Positions 1 through 11,235 of a stretch of DNA of 64,000 nt are shown here, piece by piece. The notes below the pieces were generated by a model. The model was not told where the DNA came from, did no database searches, and saw nothing but the letters and a program-made list of their open reading frames with translations. The position numbers were made by a program, and so were the translations under genes. The first letter of the stretch is position 1, and the number at the start of each line of letters is the position of its first letter. Source of the stretch: Metopolophium dirhodum (Eukaryota; Arthropoda; Insecta; Hemiptera; Aphididae); assembly GCF_019925205.1 (NCBI RefSeq), contig NC_083565.1, positions 1,903,001 through 1,967,000 of the forward strand. The letters run 5' to 3'.

Positions 1-993
1 TACCGAAATGAGGAAGAACGCAAAGAATGAATTCGAAAAGGATTTCTTCAAACTCTTAAACAATGCAGTTTTTGGGAAAACTATGGAATCTTTACGGAAA
101 CGTTTTAAGATGGAACTAGTTTCATGTCCACAAAGATTACAAAAACTAATCAACAAGCAAACATTTAAACATTGTACGACATACAGTGAAAATCTTGCTG
201 CTGTCTCATTGGAAAACAAAATTATCATGTTTAACAAGCCAATATATATAGGTAACAATTTATTTTACTTGCATAAAAAAATGTCATATTTTAGTATTTA
301 TAATTTTTAATTATTTGTATAGGTTTCGCAGTATTAGATATCAGTAAAACCATGATGTACGATTACCATTTTAATGTAATGAAGGCGCATTATGGTGATA
401 ATATCAACCTCATGTATACAGATACAGGTAAATTATTATTATTATTCAATTTTTCTATTACAAACATTATATTTATTTTTTTTATTAATTTATTTCTAGA
501 TTCACTGATATATCACATTAAGACTGACGATTTTTACAAAGATTTGAAGTGCAATTCAAACTTACTTGACCGGATGGATACTTCAGATTTACCGATAGAC
601 CATCCATGCTACATTTCCGAACGAAAGAAAATTCCAGGATTGTTCTCCGATGAGGGAAAGGGACAGCTAATTACCCAGTTTATCGCGCTTCGAGCAAAGT
701 CATACGCTTACATTTTGAACGACAAGGAGAAAATTAAGGCAAAAGGCGTACGAGGGCACGTAGTTAAAAATCACATGACTTTCAATGATCATTTCGATTG
801 CCTTTTCGCCGATGACGAAAAAGAGAACTCTAAACTGTATACTAGGGAAAATGTATCCATCAGATCATTCAACCATAAGATACGAACAATCAAATCCAAA
901 AAATTATGCTTCAACCGACAAGATGATAAGCGGATAGCAAAGACCGATAGAATACATACCTACGCTCATGGACATTTTAAACTCGATTGTTAA
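1..993 (+). CDS. Family B DNA polymerase, C-terminal part (left copy)
   Basis: This is the mirror copy of the last part of the polymerase gene at 3257-8593. The reading frame is open from the window edge to 251. Intron 252-322 follows, then exon 323-427, intron 428-499 and the final exon 500-993 with its stop. Both introns have GT...AG ends and join in phase. The second join rebuilds the polymerase motif C (YTDTDS) across the splice. The polymerase motif B lysine and FGK are also here. The 5' part lies beyond the window, so I cannot say whether this copy is complete. Protein sequence is identical to the right copy over the exons compared. Confidence 0.85.
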
Positions 994-1082
994 TTGTATT
1001 TAAAAAAAAAAAAAAAAACTATAAACATACATATATATTTGTAAATTATATTTAATTTTATAAATGTTTAGGTTAATTTAAT

Positions 1083-1205
1083 TTTTATTTTGTGAAATAT
1101 CTCTGTAGATATTAATTAGTTTATTATTTTTGTAAAATAGCTGTGTAGATATTATTGTGTTTTGTTTTTTATTTTGTAAAATATCTCTATATATATATTA
1201 AATTG
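1083..1205 (+). repeat. Degenerate tandem repeat in 3' flank
   Basis: Three loose copies of a unit of about 40 bases follow each other downstream of the polymerase stop. Each carries a T-rich lead, a TGTRAAATA-like core and a TAGATATT-like or related end. The mirrored set lies at about 3045-3167. It probably belongs to the 3' untranslated region of the element gene. Confidence 0.5.
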
Positions 1206-1218
1206 TTTTTTTTTTTGT

Positions 1219-1224
1219 AATAAA
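1219..1224 (+). terminator. Polyadenylation signal AATAAA (left copy)
   Basis: AATAAA lies 226 bases after the stop of the left polymerase copy and follows a long T-run. It is the first such hexamer I see after the stop, so it is the likely cleavage signal. Confidence 0.45.
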
Positions 1225-2102
1225 GTCACTTATCATAATTCAAATCTTTTTATTATTTTTGATATATTATTTCCTTTTCTCGCATGTATAATTCTTTACA
1301 TCTGAACATACATTGTAAAGGTACATGTATGCTAGAACAATATAAGTATACTATCATGGCTTCATATTATTTAATGCTAAATGTTGGTGTTTGTATCAAC
1401 ATTAACTCACCATGGAATGCTGAGATGTGTCTTGTTCATAGTTACAGCTATAGATTTGTTAAAAATAAAACAGCCTGAGTTAATTGAATATAAGTTTTAT
1501 AGTATGATTCGATAGTAAAAATAATATTAATGAAAACACGGGTACTTAAATTTCATAAATTCATTAAAAATATGTAAAAATATCATAATTATTTTAATAA
1601 AAACATCTATAATCAACAATAATTTTGTCAAATTTGCATGAAAATATCTTAAATTCATTGACAAATAACAAATATTAGCTATATTGTTATCAAATGTACA
1701 TAAATAATTTGACTTGATTAAATATATTTATAAATATGTAAAATAATCTGCTCTAATACAAATATTTTAAACATAGCTAACAAAATTCGAAATATAAGCA
1801 AAAATAAATATCTCGCCAACAAAACCAGTCTAATGTGCACAGTTAAAATTGTTTTTTATTTAAATTTATAAAGTCATTTAGAATCATCGATAGATAATAT
1901 ATGCAATATAACTGAGTATGGCGAATTCACACGGTTTTTGTTTATCTCGAGCTACATTAAAGATCATACAATACATCAACACAACCACTCACAAACGTGC
2001 ACGACTATATCCCCCCCCCCCTCACCATCCACCTGGATTAAGTTAGTTTTATGTAGGTTAGGTTAAGTTAGTTTCCCGTAGGTTCAAAAAAAAAAGAAAG
2101 GT

Positions 2103-2146
2103 CATGATCCATCATGACTACATCTTCACATGGTGAAGATGAAGTA
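2103..2146. repeat. 44-base palindrome spacer with nested hairpins
   Basis: The unpaired centre of the large palindrome itself contains two smaller inverted repeats. One is a 6-base stem with a 2-base loop at 2103-2116. The other is a 9-base stem (CATCTTCAC / GTGAAGATG) with a 3-base ATG loop at about 2121-2141. The whole centre could form a cruciform with a branched tip. The sequence does not match the sequencing hairpin adapter I remember for long-read libraries, which is rich in CTCT and GTTGTT. Confidence 0.85.
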
Positions 2147-3025
2147 ACCTTTCTTTTTTTTTTTGAACCTACGGGAAACTAACTTAACCTAACCTACATA
2201 AAACTAACTTAATCCAGGTGGATGGTGAGGGGGGGGGGGATATAGTCGTGCACGTTTGTGAGTGGTTGTGTTGATGTATTGTATGATCTTTAATGTAGCT
2301 CGAGATAAACAAAAACCGTGTGAATTCGCCATACTCAGTTATATTGCATATATTATCTATCGATGATTCTAAATGACTTTATAAATTTAAATAAAAAACA
2401 ATTTTAACTGTGCACATTAGACTGGTTTTGTTGGCGAGATATTTATTTTTGCTTATATTTCGAATTTTGTTAGCTATGTTTAAAATATTTGTATTAGAGC
2501 AGATTATTTTACATATTTATAAATATATTTAATCAAGTCAAATTATTTATGTACATTTGATAACAATATAGCTAATATTTGTTATTTGTCAATGAATTTA
2601 AGATATTTTCATGCAAATTTGACAAAATTATTGTTGATTATAGATGTTTTTATTAAAATAATTATGATATTTTTACATATTTTTAATGAATTTATGAAAT
2701 TTAAGTACCCGTGTTTTCATTAATATTATTTTTACTATCGAATCATACTATAAAACTTATATTCAATTAACTCAGGCTGTTTTATTTTTAACAAATCTAT
2801 AGCTGTAACTATGAACAAGACACATCTCAGCATTCCATGGTGAGTTAATGTTGATACAAACACCAACATTTAGCATTAAATAATATGAAGCCATGATAGT
2901 ATACTTATATTGTTCTAGCATACATGTACCTTTACAATGTATGTTCAGATGTAAAGAATTATACATGCGAGAAAAGGAAATAATATATCAAAAATAATAA
3001 AAAGATTTGAATTATGATAAGTGAC

Positions 3026-3031
3026 TTTATT
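3026..3031 (-). terminator. Polyadenylation signal AATAAA (right copy)
   Basis: The mirror image of the 1219-1224 hexamer lies 226 bases after the stop of the complete polymerase gene on the minus strand. With it the 3' untranslated region would be about 240-250 bases, which ends well before the palindrome centre. Confidence 0.45.
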
Positions 3032-3256
3032 ACAAAAAAAAAAACAATTTAATATATATATAGAGATATTTTACAAAATAAAAAACAAAACACAATAATA
3101 TCTACACAGCTATTTTACAAAAATAATAAACTAATTAATATCTACAGAGATATTTCACAAAATAAAAATTAAATTAACCTAAACATTTATAAAATTAAAT
3201 ATAATTTACAAATATATATGTATGTTTATAGTTTTTTTTTTTTTTTTTAAATACAA

Positions 3257-6200
3257 TTAACAATCGAGTTTAAAATGTCCATGAGCGTAGGTATGTATTC
3301 TATCGGTCTTTGCTATCCGCTTATCATCTTGTCGGTTGAAGCATAATTTTTTGGATTTGATTGTTCGTATCTTATGGTTGAATGATCTGATGGATACATT
3401 TTCCCTAGTATACAGTTTAGAGTTCTCTTTTTCGTCATCGGCGAAAAGGCAATCGAAATGATCATTGAAAGTCATGTGATTTTTAACTACGTGCCCTCGT
3501 ACGCCTTTTGCCTTAATTTTCTCCTTGTCGTTCAAAATGTAAGCGTATGACTTTGCTCGAAGCGCGATAAACTGGGTAATTAGCTGTCCCTTTCCCTCAT
3601 CGGAGAACAATCCTGGAATTTTCTTTCGTTCGGAAATGTAGCATGGATGGTCTATCGGTAAATCTGAAGTATCCATCCGGTCAAGTAAGTTTGAATTGCA
3701 CTTCAAATCTTTGTAAAAATCGTCAGTCTTAATGTGATATATCAGTGAATCTAGAAATAAATTAATAAAAAAAAATAAATATAATGTTTGTAATAGAAAA
3801 ATTGAATAATAATAATAATTTACCTGTATCTGTATACATGAGGTTGATATTATCACCATAATGCGCCTTCATTACATTAAAATGGTAATCGTACATCATG
3901 GTTTTACTGATATCTAATACTGCGAAACCTATACAAATAATTAAAAATTATAAATACTAAAATATGACATTTTTTTATGCAAGTAAAATAAATTGTTACC
4001 TATATATATTGGCTTGTTAAACATGATAATTTTGTTTTCCAATGAGACAGCAGCAAGATTTTCACTGTATGTCGTACAATGTTTAAATGTTTGCTTGTTG
4101 ATTAGTTTTTGTAATCTTTGTGGACATGAAACTAGTTCCATCTTAAAACGTTTCCGTAAAGATTCCATAGTTTTCCCAAAAACTGCATTGTTTAAGAGTT
4201 TGAAGAAATCCTTTTCGAATTCATTCTTTGCGTTCTTCCTCATTTCGGTATTTAATTTAATGTATTTTGCAAGCCAATCCGATTGTTTGAACTCTAAAAC
4301 TCTGTGTACTTTTTCTACAATTAAACCATTTGCTATGGCTTGCTGCAGGTTTCGATAATGGATTACGTAATTTTTTTTTGAATGAAGTGTCGCCATAAGT
4401 TTTTTCACTTTTGAACCAGGAGGAATTTTGTTCTCAGGTAAAAATGGAAGATCGTTGTGTAAGTCATGGAGTTCATTAGGGTATGATATGTCTACCTCAT
4501 ACACTCTGCCTATATCTGACGTCGGCGTCAAAGCATCTAATCCATCTAACTTAGGCTCCACCCATTTAAAGTCACCGTATGGCATGTGCTGTGACATTGC
4601 CCACCCGTACAAATTGTTACAATCTTGGTAAACTATCCACGATTTTGACTTTGTTGGGTCATAATCTTGGGTTTTTTCATTATTAGCTTTAGCGTACCTC
4701 ATACTTGCTTGTGTGAGGCCGCCGCGGATTGAATTTTCGAAAAATAAGTGGGTGTCAAAATCAGAGAGTAATTCTAGTTTGACTTTGGTATATTTCAACA
4801 TACAGTCAAAACTAAAACCTGGAGCTGTAAAGTAGTAAACAGGGTCTAAATTGTATGTAGAAATGCACATGTCTCTGAAATTTTCAAACACGTCAGCCAA
4901 CAGCAGCACGTCAATTTTTAGATACAAATCGCTATATTCTCCTAGGGTTTTGCATTTGAAATGGTTCCATACTGTGACTGCGTGTTCGTATTCCTCATCG
5001 TCTATATGTTCTTCCGTTAATGTGCTATAAAAATCTTCTTTCCGAGGCAAAATCGTTTCTTCTAACTTGTCCCAACTATCGGTAAACTCGTAAGGGTATA
5101 CACCCTTACGTGTGACGAGATTCATATCTCTGGGTGCGAATGCTTTTGCGGTTTCTCTGAACTTCTTGAACCCTGGTGTTAATAAATTTTCTGCGAGTGT
5201 TGATAACTTTGATGCCATGAATCGACAAGAGTCTATGAATCGAATTGAAAAGTTGTTGGTAACGTGTTTTGAAAATGAAATGTATTTTTCTTCACTGTTT
5301 GGAATTACTGAGATTGATTTAGTGTCATTTCCGAGTTCGGTTACGATGAAATGTGCATCGTAATTAGACAAATTGTGTAGAAAGCACGGTATAAAGTTAG
5401 GTTTTTGGAGTTTCAGGTTGCAAGTATTGCATAAAGTTTGCCTAAATGTCCCTGATAGATGGCAGTGATCTGCCACCTTTTGGTTTTTGATAGAAAAATT
5501 ACATTCACATAGATTGCATGTACTTTTCGAGACATGTGCTATTTGCTCTTTTTCTGTCATTATGATGGGTTTATTTGTTTTAAGTAAATCTTGAACTCTT
5601 CTCGCGATCTCTGTTACTTCATTAACGAAACGCTTGGCTACATCCTGATGTGACTCGCTTCCACGATAAATAATAGGTGATGTTGGTATGTCATATTTCT
5701 CAAGCAACTCAATGGGGACGTTTTCTGAAGCCTTTACGAAAACTCCATAGCTCATTGGCTCGTGCTTTTGAAAAGCTGCTGTTTTTTTGCCTTTTTTTTC
5801 TTCGCATTTAACAAGGAGTGCCTCGAAATCGGCATATATCGCGAACGGATGTCTTTCAGTGTTACTCCACCCATCGAACTCTAACAATGTACCGGGCTCA
5901 GGCATCTTAGGCAGAATTGGCTTATGTGCTCCACATATCAACTTGTGTTGTTCAAGTCCCGCCTGACCTTTTAACTTATATTTTGTATGTATATTGTCAA
6001 AACTGGTAAAACATCGTTTGCAAAATACAACATTTTCGGCGTGTAATGTTTTTTGTGATCTCACAAGCCTCGAAAGGTTAGAAATGTAGGTGTAGTGGCT
6101 TTTATTACCATCAGTAATTAGTAAGAGATCAAAATGATATTTTTTTTCTTCATCCGCAACCTTAAGTGGATAAACAATATGTTTCTTATTCTTTTCTTTT

Positions 6201-7235
6201 TTTAATCCATAAACGTTGACTGATATTTTCGGATTATTTTTTTCAAATGTTTTTATTTCCCTCACAGGTGTTGGGAATGTTAAACCAGAAAAATTATATT
6301 TGTCCTCGAGCGATGTATAATTTTCAGCCACTTGATTTTTGGCATTACCCGAAACGTGTCTCGCTATGATTGCCCACTTGAAGCACTGTTGGTCTGAGTT
6401 TTGGGGATTGATAATTGCTTTTTTATTTTTTATGTCCTCTGGAAGTGTAATATAAGACGAACCACCCATAGGGAAATAACTATATACTCCTAACAGTAAA
6501 CCATCTATTGATTGTAGTGTAAATCCACTTCCTTTAGAAGTATACATTTCTTCTTCAAGCAAAAGGTTGACAAAATCTTGATTAATTTTAGCTTCAATAT
6601 CTGTATCTATAAACATTTCCTTAGCTGAGGTCTTAAATGCTCTATTCTCTGCTGAATTTTCTACGTTCGGGCGTTCATATGTTGCTTCTAATTTAAGATT
6701 ATATTTAATTGGTTGTTTTGCTGATAGTGACTTGAGTAGTTCTATTAAGTCTTTTTTTGTTGATTCTAAAAATGTTCTGTAGTTGGTCAAGTTATCTGTA
6801 TTTTTCACGTAATACCAATTGATTTTATTCGACAACGATGTGCCTGTCTTAATGAACCCTCGTGTCTTGACGATTCTCATGCGTGTCTTTTTAGCATTTG
6901 CTGCTTCATTCGAATTTTCCGTATGATATGAGCGCTTATGACCATTGCGAGATTGAACTGAAAAAAAAATAATTTTACTATTGTATTGCTAAACATTATA
7001 GAAATGCATGTTACAGCTTGAAAATCTATAAAAAATTTTAATGAGATAGAAAAGATAAATTGTTGTTATAAATATAAACGTTTTTTAGTAAAAGTAGGTA
7101 CCTGAAGAAAAATTAAGAATTTAAAAAAATTTTAGTGATGTGTTTATCGTATAGAAAATACGATTTTTAAAAATATGCATCAATAAAATGAGGTAGGTAT
7201 CAAGCTCTAGTATTACACACATGTATATGTAATGT

Positions 7236-7274
<39 letters not shown>

Positions 7275-8593
7275 GTAAAAGCAAAAACAAATATGATATA
7301 GAGCTCTCAGTTATAGTAATAATATACAACGTTCTTTTGTGTAGCATGAAACAATAGTAACAGTACGATGTATATACGCTAGCGTTCGTAATAATTTATT
7401 AAGATCTTTAGATAAATAGTATGCCTATTTATGTTTTTATTGGTATTATATTAAATATGTATAATATGTTTTTCATAGAAAAATAAGATATTCATATTGT
7501 ATTGTTATATATGTATATTGTATAATATGGTCAAATATATTTATTAAAATTTCTGTTTATACTTAAAAATATATATAAAAATTAAAAATTATTTATATAT
7601 GTTTTTAATAGCGTTACGACAATAATCGTATGGAAATATTTTCAATTAATATATTATTACATGAATTTATCAAAATTATTGAACAATTTTACGAACATTT
7701 TTAATGTATATATACATATTATGATCTTAACGGGTTTAACTATGATAATTATAGGATTTATCAGGAATGTATCTAAATTATTTTATGTTTTCCATGATTT
7801 TATACAACTTAGAATATTTTTTCCTATTTTTGTTAAGAAATTATGATGTTTCCGTATGTTTTTATATACTTTCACTAAGATGCTTATATTTTTACGGGTA
7901 TTGTTTTATGCGATTTTGAAGAAAAAAAAACTAATAGCATTTTTTATTTTAAATATTTTGAAAGGTATAAATCAATATTTATTTTAATTCATCGATAAAG
8001 TAATATTTCTACATGAAGTGTTCTATTTTTTATAAAATAAGTACCTAATATATTAACTATAATTACCTAAGTAAGTTATATATATATATGTACATATAAA
8101 GTTATGAATAATATATTTACCATTATAATCGTAAATGTGTTCAGCTGGTGTAAAAAAATCTTGAATTTCTTGCTTGGTTATGGTTGGTTGTTGTTGAACT
8201 ACAATATTTGAAGCTGAAAATAGTATTATTATTAATTAGATCCTTAAAAAAAATGATTCATTGAATAAATTACATTTCATTTAACACCTTTATTATTATA
8301 TATTGCCTTTAGGTAGTATAATGTATATAATATCTTGTATTAAATAATTAAACATGATATACGTAGCCTTGATTATATATATATATATGTATTTTTTATC
8401 TAATAAATCTGTAAATAGTTAAAAAATACTTACGGTGTTTATCCTTGGTATGTCTGATGAGGTTATCTTTTCGCGTGAATATTTCTGAGCATATATTGCA
8501 TGAAATCTTTTTGGAAACATCATGTGACTTGGCATGTCTGTGTAAACTACTGATTCGAGTAAAGGTTTTACCACATATACTACAGGGGAACAT
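3257..8593 (-). CDS. Protein-primed family B DNA polymerase with C2H2 fingers
   Basis: Five exons join in frame: 8593-8434, 8213-8121, 6957-4000, 3928-3824 and 3750-3257 (3,810 bases, 1,269 aa). All four introns have GT...AG ends. Residues 1-53 form two C2H2 zinc fingers (C4, C7, H20, H24; C32, C35, H48, H53). A further CxxC pair starts at C397. Exonuclease I residues are D461 and E463. An HNH/endonuclease VII-like cluster follows (C565, C568, DHCH 581-584, C594, C597). Then come exonuclease II (NYD, D618), exonuclease III (Y763-x3-D767), polymerase motif A (D863 with NLYG), motif B (K1004...FGK) and motif C (YTDTDS, D1104/D1106). This fits the DNA_pol_B_2 family of protein-primed polymerases found in Maverick/Polinton-type elements, related viruses and linear plasmids; membership is by motif, not search. 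The protein would copy DNA from a protein-primed end and proofread. The start is the first ATG of the finger frame; an upstream in-frame ATG at 8878 would add a tract with no finger motif. No partner element genes are visible. Introns and fused fingers are unusual for such elements. Confidence 0.85.
6958..8120 (-). other. Intron 2 of the polymerase gene
   Basis: This 1,163-base intron has a GTAAAT donor at 8120 and a T-run plus CAG acceptor ending at 6958. It is AT-rich and includes a TA microsatellite at 7239-7268. I see no coding sequence in it; short open frames such as the one at 7661-7846 look like AT-rich chance frames. Confidence 0.7.
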
Positions 8594-8610
8594 GATTACG
8601 TCTGATGAAA

Positions 8611-8615
8611 ACTGA
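8611..8615 (-). promoter_or_regulatory. Possible initiator (TCAGT) of the polymerase gene
   Basis: A TCAGT arthropod initiator core lies about 20 bases upstream of the ATG at 8593 on the minus strand. No TATA box sits at the right distance. A leader of 20 bases would be short, so this is only a candidate start site. The motif is short and could occur by chance. Confidence 0.25.
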
Positions 8616-8619
8616 AGAA

Positions 8620-9122
8620 CACTAGTCGAACTCGCGAAACAAGACTTTACCTTCAACGAATAGATGGGTAATGAATTATAGAAAAATATATTGTACTTTA
8701 AATAACAGTGTGAAATAGTTTTATCTAAGCGAATATTAACGTATGCGCTAATATCGGAACTAGTGGTGAAAAAATGAACTATGGTGTTCATTAAAGTAAA
8801 ATAAATAATTTGATTTTTATAAAACTTGTAAAATATTTGTATACACTTTAAAAACACATAAGAACTCTGAAATAACACGACTTGACACTTGAACTTCTTG
8901 AACTGTAGTTAACAGACTGATTTAATTTTGCTCTGTGTGCACTACTTTCTGCCTGAAATTCATCGACAATACTCGGACGTGTCACTACAGGCTTGTACAG
9001 GTCTGTAGTCGGATGATATTGTTAGGGCGTGAGGACGGGTGGCGGGGTGTAAAATATAATTTAGGATGGTACTCTGTTGGATTGGAATGTTTCAATATTT
9101 ATAATTGTGACTATGTGTGAGT

Positions 9123-9126
<4 letters not shown>
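8620..9126. other. Upstream region of polymerase gene, no gene seen
   Basis: This stretch lies between the zinc-finger exon and the microsatellites. An open frame continues upstream from the finger exon to 8878 on the minus strand, but its residues show no domain. A 61-codon plus-strand frame at 8935-9120 has no recognisable feature. The boundary of the element is probably near or beyond here, but I see no terminal repeat. Confidence 0.4.

Positions 9127-9155
<29 letters not shown>
9127..9155 (+). repeat. (GT)n microsatellite
   Basis: About 14 uninterrupted GT units are followed by ATATATTCC. Confidence 0.95.
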
Positions 9156-9284
9156 ATATATTCCGATGTATAACGTATGCTTTAGCGAGTCATTTTTTCC
9201 GAATGTGATTATAATCTGAAAATTGTAGGTATAATATTTTTGGATATTATGTATGATGATCTCATATTATATGAGTATGTTTGT

Positions 9285-9299
9285 TCGTATGTATGTATG

Positions 9300-9331
<32 letters not shown>

Positions 9332-9444
9332 TGTATGTATGTATGTATGTATGTATGTATGTATGTATGTATGTGTGTTGTATGTATGTATGTGTGTGTA
9401 TGTATAGGTATGTATGTGTGTTGTGTGTATGTATGTGTATGTAT
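9285..9444 (+). repeat. (GTAT)n microsatellite
   Basis: The block holds roughly 35 GTAT units with a few interruptions (GTGTGTTGTATG, GTATAGG). The period of four keeps long frames open on both strands, which gives false ORFs of Met-Tyr-Val-Cys or His-Thr-Tyr-Ile type. Confidence 0.95.
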
Positions 9445-9445
9445 G

Positions 9446-9964
9446 ATACAAATGTAGGTACATCAGAATATTTTATATATATATTTTTTTTTTTAAAGGG
9501 GCTGTCTTGTATTTGAAGGGGAAGGGGTAAAATATATGTCGGATAAGTGTTCGATATAGTCGATACAAATGTACATCAGAATATTATACATACTTTTTTT
9601 TAAGGGGAGGTAATGTATTTGAAGGGGAAGGGGTAAAATATAATATGTCAGACAAGTGTTCGATATAGTCGATACAAATGTACATCAGAATATTATACAT
9701 ACTTTTTTTAAGGGGAGGTAATGTATTTGAAGGGGAAGGGGTAAAATATATGTCAGACAAGTGTTCGATATAGTCGATACAAATGTACATCAGAATATTA
9801 TACATACTTTTTTTAAGGGGAGGTAATGTATTTGAAGGGGAAGGGGTAAAATATATGTCAGACAAGTGTTCGATATAGTCGATACAAATGTACATCAGAA
9901 TATTATACATACTTTTTTTAAGGGGAGGTAATGTATTTGAAGGGGAAGGGGTAAAATATATGTC
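9446..9964 (+). repeat. 105-bp minisatellite, about five copies
   Basis: Units start with GATACAAATGTACATCAG and end with GTGTTCGATATAGTC. Unit starts fall near 9561, 9670, 9775 and 9880, giving periods of 109, 105 and 105, with a more diverged unit from 9446 and a truncated last one. The last complete units are almost identical, which implies recent expansion. Because 105 is a multiple of three, the minus strand stays open and gives a repetitive 128-codon frame that is very unlikely to be a gene. Confidence 0.95.
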
Positions 9965-11235
9965 GGTCACGTGTCGGATCGGGTAGTATGTGACGAGTGT
10001 ATGTGTGTTGCGGGTTGCCTATATCGAGTAATTAATACAAGTTTGGGAGGTGCGTGTACTTCGAATTGCCTATACAGAGGTGCCTATGCTTTTACATGTA
10101 AAATTTAAGGGGGAGGTGCTCCAGAACCTACATAAATATACTACTTATTATATAATATATAATACTGCAAGTGAATACTTGGACGAAAACCAAACAAACA
10201 ACACGCGTTTATGAAATATTTCAGTGTACAGACGATGTGTTCGGTCCCTCTATTTGTTGAATGAATTTCAACTGTTGTCAATATACTTAAGTATACCCGC
10301 ATCTATATACGGCGACGATAGTATATTATAATCTATTATTCTACGACAAATCATTTGACATTTCGTATGCGCAGACGTGCAATGCGCCTTTTACGATTTT
10401 TTTTTAATGCAAAAGAGTACCTGGGTAGGACCTAAAAATGATTAGTATACATAGTGTTGTAATGATAACATATTTTCGATTCTATAAGCAAATATACGTA
10501 AAATAATTTTATAATTATAACTATAATTCATAATGGGCGGTGTTTGGTGAGAGAATATACTGGAAGGAGATGTGTCTGGTGAGTTTAGCGCAAGTAAGAC
10601 GAGTATATTATATACTATATAATATGTGTACATGCATTTGTTTGAGACGAATTTATAATATTAATACCCAATAAAAATGTTGCATAATATATTATAATAT
10701 GTAACTAACATGCGAGTGGGTATATTATAGTAGTATTTATGGTAGGTTTACCTATAATATAATAACTAATTAAAACCTACAATACAATTTTGGATTATGA
10801 AAATATATGACTTCAACCTAGTAATTTAAAATATAATTTTAATACAAAATTTACTTTGCCCGACGGTAAATCTCCCACTGGATATAAAATATGACATCTT
10901 ATAATACGCAAAATACACTCCAGATAGGTAATCCAATACCTAAACGGCTAAACGCATACCTTATAGTAATTTTAAACTGAATTATATGGGAGTGTCGCAG
11001 TGACAATATTATTCATTATAATTCATAATATATCGCACATGGTATATTATTATACGTACTTACCTATTGCGTATAAACACTGCGAGGTGAGGGTAACGCG
11101 CGTCACAATAATATTATATTATTATTATTGTTATTTGTGCAGTGAACTGTGTCAACTGGCGACGTCCGTAATGTGATGACAATGTGATGATATTATTATT
11201 CACTGTTTTAATATTATTCATAACATTATTACATA
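9965..11235. other. Intergenic, no gene seen
   Basis: AT-rich DNA with short TATA-type runs. I see no exon with plausible splice sites and no clear repeat boundary. A short minus-strand frame at 10442-10633 is not convincing. Confidence 0.5.

Larger units (their letters stand above)
1..4250. repeat. Large palindrome (inverted repeat, two 2.1-kb arms)
   Basis: Bases 1-2102 are the reverse complement of 2147-4250. Mirrored coordinates sum to 4251 at the outer end, 4250 in the middle and 4249 next to the spacer. This means two net single-base length differences: a T-run of 8 versus 9 inside an intron (476-483 versus 3767-3775) and an A/T-run of 10 versus 11 beside the centre. The identical 17-base A-run and 11-base C-run, the same final polymerase exon and the same downstream flank occur in both arms. 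I compared by eye, so isolated substitutions could have been missed. The left arm reaches the window edge, so the repeat may be longer. It is either a very recent inverted duplication or a fold-back assembly artefact. Confidence 0.95.

Noticed and set aside
1284..1478. 64-codon ORF present in both palindrome arms (also 2772-2966)
   Set aside because: It lies downstream of the polyadenylation signal, is short, has no domain, and its duplication is explained by the palindrome.
2103..2146. Spacer as a leftover hairpin sequencing adapter
   Set aside because: The spacer lacks the CTCT and GTTGTT blocks of the adapter I know, so that specific explanation does not fit. A fold-back artefact of another kind remains possible.
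3993..5363. Plus-strand ORFs opposite the polymerase exon
   Set aside because: They are shadow frames of the strongly supported minus-strand coding sequence.
9209..9516. ORFs rich in His-Thr-Tyr-Ile or Met-Tyr-Val-Cys
   Set aside because: These are translations of the GTAT microsatellite on both strands.
9584..9970. 128-codon minus-strand ORF with repeated YFTPSPSNTLPPL
   Set aside because: It is the translation of the 105-bp minisatellite; the frame is open only because the period is a multiple of three.
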